Positions 23,650 to 33,854 of a stretch of DNA of 64,000 nucleotides are shown one piece after another (positions within the stretch are counted from its first letter, which is position 1; each line of letters opens with the position of its first letter). The notes under the pieces were generated by a model. It did no database searches. It worked only from the letters and a program-made list of their open reading frames with translations, and had not been told where the DNA came from. Source of the DNA: Nissolia schottii (Eukaryota; Streptophyta; Magnoliopsida; Fabales; Fabaceae). Where the stretch lies: NCBI GenBank assembly GCA_003254905.1, contig QANU01034095.1, positions 527,149 through 591,148 on the forward strand. Direction: 5' to 3'. A program made the position numbers and the translations under genes.

Positions 23650-24938
23650 ATGAATTTCAACAAGGCCCTTCTCCTCCTAATTGTTTCCCTCTCCTGTGTC
23701 CACTTACGCGCCGATGCCGCGCGTGTACGCACCCCTCAGATGGCGGTGGTGAACCTATGCAAGAACAGCACCAACCCTCACCTATGCAGGGCGGCCGTGA
23801 TGCCACTCGTGAGGGTTGGCTCATTCAACTTTTACAAGGCCCTCCAGGCTGTGATCTTGGCCACTAGAGTCCAGGTGGTCAAGACCTCCAGCCTCATAGG
23901 AGCCCTACTAGCCAACCCTAACACCCCGAGGGACGTCGCTGAGTCCCTCAAGACGTGCAAGGAGCAGTACGGCAGCATCCTCGACTCCATCGAAGCCGCC
24001 ACATACGAGGCGGCCAAGAAATCTGTCATCGAGGCGAGGTACTAATATAGCAAGGATAACAATAGTTAGGATTAGATTCTATTTTATTGAAGGAACGCTT
24101 TAATTTAAGATTGGGGTTGTGAAGGCAAGTACTATATAGGAAGGATAACATTAATTACTTCGGATCGTTTCATTGAAGGGCCTTTGGTAGACTAGACATA
24201 TTTGATGTATATTTTATGAACATTATTAACCATTAATATAAATTTAAAGAGTTGATACTGCTTATGAAACACACATTAGTTATGTTTCATAAGCATGCTA
24301 ATATTTCACATTAGAATCAAAATTTTGTATCAATTTTAGTTTGACCATTAATGAGAACATCCCTCCAAATTTTTAAGTTGGTTAAACTAAAAAGTCAAAA
24401 TGTTAACTTCGATTGTGTCATCTTTAAAAAGTTAAAATACTAACATAACTTTAAATATTTAATTTTCATTATGTTTATTGATTATTCTATTCAATATTTA
24501 TGCATATTCTAGTAATCTAAAAATATATTTTTTTTCTTAAGAAAGATAACTCCTACATTATTTTACCAACTCTTACTATTATAATCGTTTTAAAAGTTAA
24601 AGGCATTGAAAATGTAGCATTACCAAAGAAAGCCTTATTTAAAATGTGACTGACTAAGTCGTTATCCTTGCTTTATCAGGTTCAAGTTCAGTGGGGTGTT
24701 GTCCTACCATGCATCGTGCAACGATGAGTTCCTTAAAGGGAAAGTTTCCCCGATTGCGAGCGATGCCAACCTGGTTTACCAGCTCGGTGGGAATGTCTTG
24801 GACATCATGAAGGAAATCGAGGATAGGGAGAACCGCCGCCTCAAGAGGAGGTTCGGGAACAACCTTCCGCCGCCTCCTCCCGCCACCATGTCGTTTGTGA
24901 ACGACCCTTGCTTCGGGGTGATTGGAATTTGCGGTTAA
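23650..24938 (+). CDS. PMEI-domain secreted inhibitor (pectin methylesterase/invertase inhibitor-like), gene 1
   Basis: Two exons: 23650-24038 (389 nt) and 24680-24938 (259 nt), joined at gcgag|gtacta and tttatcag|gttc, giving 648 nt or 215 aa. Residues 1-23 are a hydrophobic signal peptide (MNFNKALLLLIVSLSCV..). The mature part has the family cysteine pattern: LCKNSTNPHLC near the N terminus, then LKTCKEQY and SYHASCNDEF, enough for the two disulphides of the four-helix bundle. The second exon supplies the FKFSGVLSY..QLGGNVLDI end of the domain. Family members act in the cell wall or vacuole, where they block pectin methylesterase or invertase; which enzyme cannot be told from sequence. Without splicing the frame stops soon after EARY. 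Most PMEI genes lack introns, so this one is notable. It has an extra proline-rich tail ending DPCFGVIGICG. Its closest relative in the window is at 46150-46809. Confidence 0.88.
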
Positions 24939-25290
24939 GCCCCCACTCACTACCACGAATCGTGACGACGACAAAATCAATGTTTTCTTCTTTCCACAGA
25001 GTGTGTGAGAGTTTTAATTTGTAATGTCGCATTGGTGGTTGTTGAATTGTATTCATTCAATCTCATGAATGTGAGTGTGTTCTTTTTTTCTTTTCTTTTC
25101 TTTTTTGGATTCACGTATTTGGGATTGTCATATATGTTGTGTGGTAGTCATCATGATGGAGAGAGAGGGAACAAATTAACAATCTTTTCTTGATAGAGAG
25201 GAAAAAAAACGTATTTTTCTTCCAAAAGGGCTGAAGTTTCTTGTAGAGCAATCATACGACTAAGTTAATATGATATATATTGTTTTTATT
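24939..25290. other. 3' flank of PMEI gene 1
   Basis: Probable 3' UTR and downstream sequence with T/C-rich runs. No other feature seen. Confidence 0.5.
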
Positions 25291-25697
25291 GTTTCAAGGA
25301 AGAAGTTCGGATCAAATGGCAACTTGTTACTCCACGCTTTAGTCCAATAACCCAATTGATGGGGAATGGCATTGGTTTTGACTTTTCAATTTGGTTTGGA
25401 GTTGTCAAAACCTATCCTATTTCTTATATGTAGAATTGATATCCATAATTTTCTATCGAAGTTTCGAAATGGAACCCCAAACCAAGTATCATAGAAAGAA
25501 ACCACACCTTGTGGAAGACACCAAGATATGTTTCACCATTTAGCGCAAGAAACCCATAAGCTAGTGGAAAGAAAATAAGAGGTGATCCAGCATTTCCTCT
25601 TCACCAAAGCAAATGGCACAAGACACATTGTAATCAGTGAGGCAATTGATTGTTTTGATAGGTGCTTTGGTGTTGAGGCTATTTTGAAGGATGAACA
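25291..25697 (-). pseudogene. LINE fragment: zf-RVT (C-terminal zinc-binding) region
   Basis: The minus-strand translation reads ..APIKTINCLTDYNVSCAIC, then FGEEEMLDHLLFSFH, matching the CxxC..HLLF zinc-binding domain that follows the reverse transcriptase in plant L1-type LINEs. The frame is interrupted by a stop soon after the HLLF motif and sequence similarity fades, so it is a dead fragment. The upstream part (higher coordinates on this strand) is replaced by an LTR-type fossil at 25698. A LINE reverse-transcriptase fragment on the same strand lies at 28990-29740. Confidence 0.65.
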
Positions 25698-26205
25698 TGT
25701 AACGACCCAAAAATTGTTACAGACACGGAAGGGACTAGTTCCTACAGAAGCCTCTAATAAACGCTTTTCATAAAAATATGTATTTTAACTTCAAATAAAA
25801 ATATTCATTTTCTGAATAAACATAAACTCTTTTACAATAAAATACAATTGTACATGCAAAATACATGACCAGTCTGAAGATCTTGTCTATGTACAATTAG
25901 AGCATTCTTAACATTGACTCGATTACAAATTTAAAATAAAATCTAACATATCCTATGGATAGCTTCACTTCAAGGTAATTGCTAACTCATGAACCCTGAC
26001 AGCGCTACAACTGACCATGATCTCCATGCACTGCAACTTTTACATCTTAACCTGCTACTGGAGGGGGAGGTTAAGGGGTAAGAACTCGGAGTAGAGCCTT
26101 AGTAAGCGAGCGATTGATCACTCACGGTACCTACGAGACATATCGAAACCTGGAAATACATATGCAATACATAATAATACTATACATACAAAAAAAATGA
26201 TGATG

Positions 26206-26253
<48 letters not shown>
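26206..26253. repeat. (AAT)n microsatellite
   Basis: About 15 aat units in a row, preceded by tgatgatgat. Confidence 0.9.
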
Positions 26254-26255
<2 letters not shown>

Positions 26256-26796
26256 GCTTTTGTAAAAACATTTAAAATCAATAATAGTTGGGGAGATATC
26301 TAGATAGACAAATCCAAGCAATACGATTTAGTTATTCTGATAGCCCAAGTCACAAGGGCCCAATTTAGTTTCGGAGACGTGCTGTAGTGCCCAAAACGCG
26401 TTCTAGAGTGTCGGAAACAACGAGATGCTCTAGAGCACCGCTGGTGATCAGAAACCCTAATTCGTGCCTCCTAGGCTAGAAGTAGGCCTGACCCGCCTCT
26501 TTAGCCACCTCTCCGCCTATAAATAAAGCTCTCCCCTCCCCCTTTCAACTTGCTTAAAGCTTCAAACTCCTCCCTACTCTACAACGGAGTTTCTCCTCCT
26601 TTCACTTAGGATAGGTAGCCAATCCTTTTAAGAATAGCCTAGGGTAGTAGGCCCCGGCGCCACAACTTTAGTAGGGGTAGCCCTATGGCGGTCCATGACC
26701 ACCGTAGCAAGGTTGGATTGCCGTAGCGATGCCAAATTACTATCGCAGAGCCTGCAGTTATATTTTCCTTATGGGTTTTTGATGGTGTGGTGTTTT

Positions 26797-26884
26797 TTGG
26801 CCTTCCAGGTGCCAATGCTACGCTGCTCAAAACTTCTAGTTTGGCCTTCCAGGTGCCAACGCTACGCTGCTCAAAACTTCTAGT
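26797..26884. repeat. Perfect-length 44-bp tandem duplication
   Basis: Units 26797-26840 and 26841-26884 both begin ttggccttccaggtgcca and end aaaacttctagt, with one mismatch between them. The duplication is therefore much younger than the surrounding fossil. Confidence 0.9.
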
Positions 26885-27444
26885 GCGAGTGATCCTCAAC
26901 TCCAAGACATTCCAGGTGAGTGGATGTTCTGGTGCGTTGATGGTGTCAAGTCAGTGGTCCGTTAATTAATAAAGTCAGTTGTGTTTGCAGCATTTATATT
27001 ACTATCTACTTATTACTATGCTTATATGATGACATACTAGAACAGAGACTTATGATTATATGATGCATGATGATATCTTTTAGAACTGTATGGTTAAGAT
27101 CACATAACAGACCCTAATAAAGATTCCGTTTAAGGAAGGACCCTAATTAAGGGAAGGTTCTGGCAAGGCAAAGACTTGGTACTTAAGTTGTACATTGTGA
27201 CACACTTCTTTTACCTGGGAACCTCCCTAGGTATGGGACCAGAGTCCTTAATCCCATACAAGTGAATAAGACTAAACTAACTAGGAATACTATGCCCATA
27301 ATCAGTAGACTTAGGACCTAACAACTTGGGTAATCAATCTAGCTCACCTAAAAGACTTCACAAATAGTATAACTTAGGGTAGAGGGCTTAGCTCAGTATG
27401 GGATCATTGTCCCCGTAGATCAAACTCAGTATCAGATGATCTAA

Positions 27445-27520
27445 GGGTATGCATACCCTCACAAATTCAAATAGCAATAAGCGCAATACTCCGCAAATTT
27501 AGGGTATGCGTACCCTCACA
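27445..27520. repeat. Duplicated palindromic phrase gggtatgcgtaccc
   Basis: 'agggtatgc[a/g]taccctcacaa' occurs twice about 57 bp apart (near 27446 and 27503). The core gggtatgcgtaccc is a perfect palindrome in the second copy. Confidence 0.75.
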
Positions 27521-27699
27521 ACATCTAGGTATCGAGGACTTTAATTTCTATAGTTAATGGTGAAAGCAAAGTTGGGAAGCCTAAAGCAAAACATAAAAAA
27601 AGACAAATAATGTTTGAAAAGGGAAGCAGGTTGGAAGCCTAAAATTTGATTGAGGGAGAAAGCATGTTGTTTTTGAACTTGGTGATTGGGTTTGGGTTT

Positions 27700-28640
27700 A
27701 TTTTAGGAAGATTTGAGGACGGATCTTTTTTGAAGAGGAAGAGAATGATATGTGGACGGGGTCAAAAATTGGACATTACATGAGCTATCAAAATGGACCA
27801 CTCCTCTTCAGTTTAAAGAATAGTCAAGCCTAACATGAAGAAGTCACTAGAAAGTCCAAGATATAGCCCAATTCAAGTGATCAAGTTACAAACAAATTGA
27901 GATAGAATAAATTAGTTTTAATTAGTTGAAATTAGTATTATTTATGTAATTTTCGTGCTTTTATTTTGGTCATTAGTTCCAGATGACTTTTAGTCTTTCT
28001 TAGGTTAGTTTTAAGTATCTTTAGAGTTCCTAGGTAGTTATATTAAATAGTGGAGTCTTAGTGTTTGATTCAATGCTAGTGAGGAATTAAATACATAGTG
28101 GAAAGTGTAGAAAATTCATTATCTTAGTGCAGTCCGCTAAGCATATAAAAAGGAACTCAATGTAAATCCTCAAATCAGATTAGGAATTAGTTTGAGTTTT
28201 CTCCTATTATGAGAGCTTCCCTTTTGATCTTAGGTAAAGAACTAAATCTGATCTTATCAAAGCAACTTGTGGCGATCAACCAAGACTCATTACTCACTTT
28301 CTCACCTTTATCTTTACTGTGGCGTCTATATCTCTTTTCCTTACAAAAACATAGAAAAATCCCAAACACAACCCATCAAACTCCAATTGGTTCTAGCAAG
28401 GCGGTCCTGTGGCAAATCTGTTTGGGCTTCATCAAGTTAACACAAGTGGCTAGATGGGAATCATATCACCTACCCACATGGAGTCGGTAAAGACTGACTG
28501 TCATCCTTTGCAAGCTTTGTAGGCACTCAAACGACACTGCTGACTGAATTAGAACACCTTAATAGCATGACATTGAGATCCTATGTGGAGACACTACTTC
28601 CACACAACAGAAGAAAAAAGAAAAGCGGAACCTTCAAGCT
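27700..28640 (+). mobile_element. Probable LTR of a Ty3-type (Athila-like) element, fossil
   Basis: The layout resembles an LTR: AT-rich U3, a TATA-like catataaaaagg at about 28142, a leader, and downstream text like 'ctgtttgggcttcatcaag'. That text resembles my memory of Athila-type LTR ends, not a search result. Edges are not defined and no proteins are present. Broken. Confidence 0.4.
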
Positions 28641-28985
28641 CTTGAGTGAATTAGTAAGTTTAAGCACTCACTTGAGGCTTTTATATATAGGGGGAGCTCA
28701 AGACTACCTCTAGACGTTGCTTTCGATGTGAGAATTCATCTTCGTGCCGTTGAAGCGCTTTAGGAGTGCTGCAACGCCCATCTTCATCCTGCTGCTACAA
28801 TGCCTTTTTCACCGTCTTGCTACAGCGCTCTGTGAGCACTGCAGCGCCCATATGTTTCCTATTTTTCTCTTCTTCTTCCTCTCTTCTACGGGTTACCACA
28901 AATCCATAGTATCTTAGACACTCTATCCTACACTTTAAGGTCACTGAACCTACGAGTCATCACAGAACAACATCAACAACTATGC
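28641..28985. other. Repeat-like intergenic segment
   Basis: It has short duplicated phrases (gctgcaacgccca, gctacaatgcc, gctacagcgctc) and a TATA-like tatatatag at about 28682. No gene or defined element. Confidence 0.4.
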
Positions 28986-28989
28986 TTTT

Positions 28990-29740
28990 GGCGGAGCTAA
29001 GCCTTTCTAGGCCTTACTCTCATCACACCGTTTGATAGAGTCACCAACATTCGCCTTAAAAACTTGCAAAGAAAAGGATGACATAAAAAAAATACACTAG
29101 AATCATTATGATTCTGTTCACACTCATCACCCACCCCTTTATGAAAATATGTTGGTTGATGGCAAGAAGTTAATCGGCTAAGAGTTACTATTCCCATGCA
29201 AAGAGTCTCTTCCTCTACTCCAACCTCCACCTCCAACAACCATCAACTTAGTCCCCCATTTCGGAGATATTGCTTTGTATACATATAATAATCTATTAAA
29301 ACAATCTTTAGCAGACTAACACTCATTCATACCTCTTCCCAAAATAAAGTTAGTGAGTCATCACTAATCTTCTTCCTTAGACCTGATAGCTATATTTCTA
29401 ATATCTTCCTCAAAGCTATCCAATTCTAACTGCTACCTCAATTGGCTAGGTGAGTTTGCGTTGTTCTATGTAACTTATTCGGTGACACGTCATGATTGGA
29501 GTTGGCAATCTTCTTTCATAAGGGGTTGAGCCATCAAAGAAACGTCACTAGCATTTGAATAATAACGCCAAATTTTGAATAATAATATCACCCTACTTAG
29601 GCCTCCCATATCCTTAGGTCTTTGAATAACATCCCAAGTGATCAATGGAATAGCTTTTAAAAGCATTTGAGAAGCAAAAGAATCTCCTATGAATGCTAAT
29701 AATTTTAGAAGCCACTGCCTTGAGAATCTTAACAAATAAA
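28990..29740 (-). pseudogene. LINE fragment: C-terminal reverse-transcriptase region
   Basis: The minus-strand translation at 29735-29580 contains KAIPLITWDVIQRPKDMGGL, the conserved W-D-x-x-x-x-P-K-x-x-G-G-L block at the end of plant non-LTR reverse transcriptases. The frame then breaks repeatedly; the open piece at 28997-29239 cannot be assigned with confidence. It could be the upstream part of the same LINE whose zinc-binding region lies at 25291-25697, with the LTR-type fossils inserted between. Confidence 0.6.
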
Positions 29741-30325
29741 GGATACAGTAAAATCGTTCATAATTTATTGATTTCAGAAAGCTAAACTAGGCAAATTATA
29801 CTTTAACTAGAGGCGCTCCACTACAAAACTTCACCTGCAAATATTTTAATGATGGGCAAACACAACGTAAAAAGAAACTTGGTTTGCAGAATTATTACAT
29901 ACGTACCTGTCTAAGAATTTTTATTTAACCACACATATGAAAGAATGATAGGATTTATAAATATGTAAACATATTTTTAATAATATTTATGAGATTCATA
30001 TTTTTTTTTTGTGTATGTTTAAATAAAAATTCTTAAGCATGTGTTCTTTCACAAATTCTTTATAATTTAAAAGTCAAAGTGTCAAACTTAATTTGGTGAA
30101 ATTAATTTATTTTTTTTATTATAAAAGTGTATTGAAAAGCAAAATTTGTTATTTAATGATAACAAACAAACACTAAATTGATTGATAAAGAATTTGGACT
30201 GATCCAATTAAATAATACTGACACGTAAGTCCAGGGACTGACGAAGTACTATTTCTATCAAGAATCGACCATGTCGACTTTCGGCACCACTATTAGCATA
30301 TATAAAGTCATAAACTGATCAACCA
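29741..30325. other. AT-rich intergenic DNA
   Basis: At 29925-30060 there is an inverted pair: 'taagaatttttatttaaccacacat' reappears in reverse complement near 30010-30035. This is possibly a tiny decayed MITE. No gene. Confidence 0.4.
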
Positions 30326-30326
30326 C

Positions 30327-30362
<36 letters not shown>

Positions 30363-30363
30363 G
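30326..30363. repeat. (CACAGG)n hexamer microsatellite
   Basis: About six uninterrupted cacagg units. Confidence 0.95.
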
Positions 30364-30539
30364 ATTAGAAGACTATTTGGGTCATAGTCTCGTAGATATT
30401 AGAGTAACATACCACCTGAGATGCTTAAATTATATTTTCATCCTCTTCATTTTAAAAATTTACAATCTTTTTCCTTAATAAATAAAAATAAGTACATTTT
30501 AATTCTTATTAACGTTTTTGACAATATACCCTCCATAAA

Positions 30540-31361
30540 TAGCTATACATATTATTCTTTTAATCAAATAAAAAATTATGACTAATAATAATATAAAATT
30601 ATTGATACATGATTATACTAATTATATAAAAAATTTCTATTAAAAGAATAAATTATTAATTAAGTATTAACAATTTATGATAATTTTAAAAGAAACAATT
30701 ATTATTTTTCCAGCAACTGATTTTAAAATACTAATGTGTATAAAAATAAACATTAATATTTTTATATCAATTGTTAAAAAAAATACTTAATATTTTATTT
30801 TAAAATTATCATAATTTGTTATTAATAAATTATTTTATTAATAGAATAAGTTTTACATAATTATTGTAAGTATGCATAAATATTTTTATATTATTAATTA
30901 TATTATTTTATTTAGTTAAATATATTTTAATGTGCAAAATTATATGTGAANTAGCTATACATATTATTCTTTTAATCAAATAAAAAATTATGACTAATAA
31001 TAATATAAAATTATTGATACATGATTATACTAATTATATAAAAAATTTCTATTAAAAGAATAAATTATTAATTAAGTATTAACAATTTATGATAATTTTA
31101 AAAGAAACAATTATTATTTTTCCAGCAATTGATTTTAAAATACTAATGTGTATAAAAATAAACATTAATATTTTTAAATCAATTGTTAAAAAAATACTTA
31201 ATATTTTATTTTAAAATTATTATAATTTTTTATTAATAAATTATTTTATTAATAGAATAAGTTTTACATAATTATTGTAAGTATGCATAAATATTTTTAT
31301 ATTATTAATTATATTATTTTATTTTGTTAAATATATTTTAATGTGCAAAATTATATGTGAA
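30540..31361. repeat. Direct duplication of about 411 bp around a single N (probable assembly overlap)
   Basis: 30540-30950 and 30952-31361 run in parallel from 'tagctatacatattattc' to 'aaaattatatgtgaa' with only a handful of differences (for example cagcaactga against cagcaattga). The only base between them is the n at 30951. That is what two overlapping but unmerged contig ends, perhaps two haplotypes, would give. A true tandem duplication is less likely. Confidence 0.85.
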
Positions 31362-31448
31362 GGGTATTTTGATTAAAAAAAATATGAAAGAGGATTAAAT
31401 TGTAGTTTACTTTTGTTCTAAGGGAGGGGAGTATATGTTTTTAAAATA

Positions 31449-31674
31449 AAAAATGCTACATGTACACCCAATTTCATACACCCATACATACACTATTAAT
31501 AATGCACAAACTTTATTCTCACGAGTGGACAAACATTACAAACTTGTAAATGATATTCTCAACTATACTTAATTAAGTGCACAAACATTACATGAGTTAA
31601 AATACAAACTTTATGTATATAAGTATGAGGTATATGTATGGTGTATGATTTTTTGTGTACGTGTAGCAGAACTC
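31449..31674 (+). mobile_element. 226-bp MITE family, copy 2
   Basis: Starts aaaaatgctacatgtacac and ends gtgtacgtgtagcagaactc. Target duplication ttttaaaata (31439-31448 and 31675-31684). Same length as copies 3 and 4. Confidence 0.88.
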
Positions 31675-31684
31675 TTTTAAAATA

Positions 31685-32699
31685 GAGGGTAGGGGAGTGT
31701 AACTTGGACACCTCTGAGGAGAGAGAAGGGTAGTTTACTTTAGATATTACTTCTTCCATTTAGTTTTAATTGCCTAAAACTTAATACTACACATACTAAG
31801 GTAAAAAAAGACATCTTAATAAATACATAAAATAGTATGAATTGAAAAAATTATCTCTATATAAAAAATAAAATTTTATTTTTAATACTCTTTTTACATT
31901 CACTATACTAATACATGTCTCACCACAATTAGGGATATGAATGAAAAAATAGTAATAATATCTAATATTGTAAATTGATAGATATTCCAAAATTTTAAAA
32001 AATAAAAAATGGACAGTTAAAATAAAATAGAGGGAATAAAACAAGTTCTTAGAAACTCAAAGTAAGGGGAAAAAATTGTTTTGTATATTACCTTTACAAA
32101 TCAATGTTTAGGTTTTTACTGTCTCGCACGTTTTTTTTTAACCATTTTGAATATAATAACTTTTTCGCTGTTGAATGATATATAACAAAACTTCTCTTTA
32201 ATTCCGATTGTATTAAGAATTCCTCACATATAGGCTCCGGCGGCTAAGAATATATGTGTGACCTACTCATAATAAAGGTCAAGTTATCATTTAATGTGTC
32301 ATAACTTCCATTTCCTTCCAATTTGGATTTGGACAGTTAGTTGGTGACGGTCATTAATTAGATTAGATTCAAATCATGTATAGTCTATTTGGAGAAGATA
32401 ATGACATGGGAATTGGGACGGAGAGAAAGAAAAAAAAGAAAGGTCCACATTGGTGCTTATAAATTTATTTTATTGATGGGTTAATTTAATTTTTATAAAA
32501 AAAATATCCAATTTAGTTATTGTCAAATTGAAACGTGAGTTAGGTTAGTTGTTTGGTTGTTAAGACATGACTAAAACATAGAGATATAGAGACATAAACA
32601 TAAAATACTAGATTAAAAATCTATTTTGTACTATAATTGGTGATTATATACAAGACACAATTTATGGTATTTGTATTATGTTTAATTTGTAATGAATGT
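31685..32699. other. AT-rich intergenic DNA
   Basis: No gene. Around 32560-32640 'gacatgactaaaacatagag' is reminiscent of MITE family 2 ends but cannot be paired. Confidence 0.4.
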
Positions 32700-33007
32700 T
32701 GCGAGGAATCTGCGAGAAGTTAACTACAATACAATTCATTGCAAATTTACGATGATTTAAGAAACCATTTCCACCATAAAACAACTACGAATTAGCAATG
32801 AATAATGACCAATTATTCCGTCACTAAAATAAATTAGCTGTGAATTAGCGACCAAATTGTTTTCCAAACTAATCAGTGATTTCAAAACAGTGATGACCAA
32901 ATTGGTCGCTAATCTAACTCTAATCCCTCACTAATTCATTTAGCGAGAGATTTGTGCAAGATTAGTGACTAATTTTGCCGTGACTAATCCACAAAATTCT
33001 TGTAGTG
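32700..33007. mobile_element. CACTA-like non-autonomous element, right end visible
   Basis: It ends acaaaattcttgtagtg, an inverted CACTA terminus like that at 1507. The preceding 300 bases repeat motifs such as 'tagcgacc', 'ttagtgac' and 'gcgaga'. The left terminus is not identified. Confidence 0.5.
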
Positions 33008-33071
33008 ATGGCTAAGTGAATGGTATATAAGTGGGAGGACTCATAACCCTATTGTCTTAAGGTTTTAGATT

Positions 33072-33300
33072 AAGATGTGGCGTCCTACTTGCTTGTGTGA
33101 TTTCTCACTTAATCCATCGGTGTTTATCTCCAGAGGTTGTGGGCTCTCTCTCCTAACAAGTGGTGGTTTTTGGTCAAGATGTGGTGACTGATCTGCTTGC
33201 GTGGTTTCTGGCTTTGCTCATTGGTATTGATCTCGTTGAGTTGTGTCCAACTTGCTTGTGTGATTTCTTACTTAGCTCATCGGTGTTGATCTCGTTGGGT
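33072..33300. repeat. Three diverged repeat units
   Basis: Units beginning near 33072, 33176 and 33238 share 'cttgcttgtgtgatttct' and 'catcggtgttgatctc' variants with uneven spacing. Open frames on both strands here arise from the repeat and look like nothing known. Confidence 0.65.
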
Positions 33301-33763
33301 TTTCGGATCCCCCTCCTAACATTGACCTCACTACCTTGCTCAATCTTAGGTTTAAACCTTACTTTTAACCCTCTTTGAAAAATGCAATGGGAATGATTAT
33401 CTGGCATTGTTGGCGCAAACTTCACTCAGGATACCATTAATTTCAATGTATACAATTTGCAATGAGGGCCAAAGATGATTAACACAATTAGTAAGGAAAT
33501 GACTCGTAGACGTGGGTTTGATTCCTGCTCGTCACTTTAATGGGTGATTTGTAAGTAATTCGGTAAGCACTGAAAAGAGCATAGAAGCATACCCTCATCC
33601 TAATAAGGGAACTGGTGTCCAATCTACTCAAACTTTTGACCTAAGAAAACACGATTTGCAATGAGAAACTAAGCTTTGGTATTGTCGACGCCTCTACAAA
33701 TATCTTTCCTCACTCATATTGAGTCATTGATAGAGTTAGATACTTAAAAGGAACAATCAAGTG

Positions 33764-33770
33764 TATAATA
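33764..33770 (+). promoter_or_regulatory. Candidate TATA box of LRR-RLK A
   Basis: tataata lies 91 bases before the start codon. The paralogue B has tataaat at nearly the same distance (89 bases), and the sequence just before both start codons is similar (gcaataattg.aagctataac). Confidence 0.4.
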
Positions 33771-33854
33771 AGTAACAAGCCATATTTCATTATGTCTATT
33801 CCTTGTTGCCTTATGAGCAATAATTGTAAGCTATAACTCTCAATCTCAAGCCCT

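Larger units (their letters stand above)
25698..27560 (+). mobile_element. LTR-retrotransposon fossil (Ty3-type LTR/leader)
   Basis: It starts tgtaacgacccaaaaattg, a common plant Ty3-type LTR start. It carries a TATA-like cctataaataaagc at about 26516-26529 followed by a C/T-rich leader, and shares the 'gacttggtacttaag' block (27120-27250) with the fossil at 2330-4020. No protein domains are seen. It is broken and old; the right end is approximate. Confidence 0.5.

Noticed and set aside
33476-33640. tRNA or SINE at the B-box-like ggtttgattcc near 33515
   Set aside because: The B box is good but no A box at proper distance and no tRNA fold are seen, so I do not call it.
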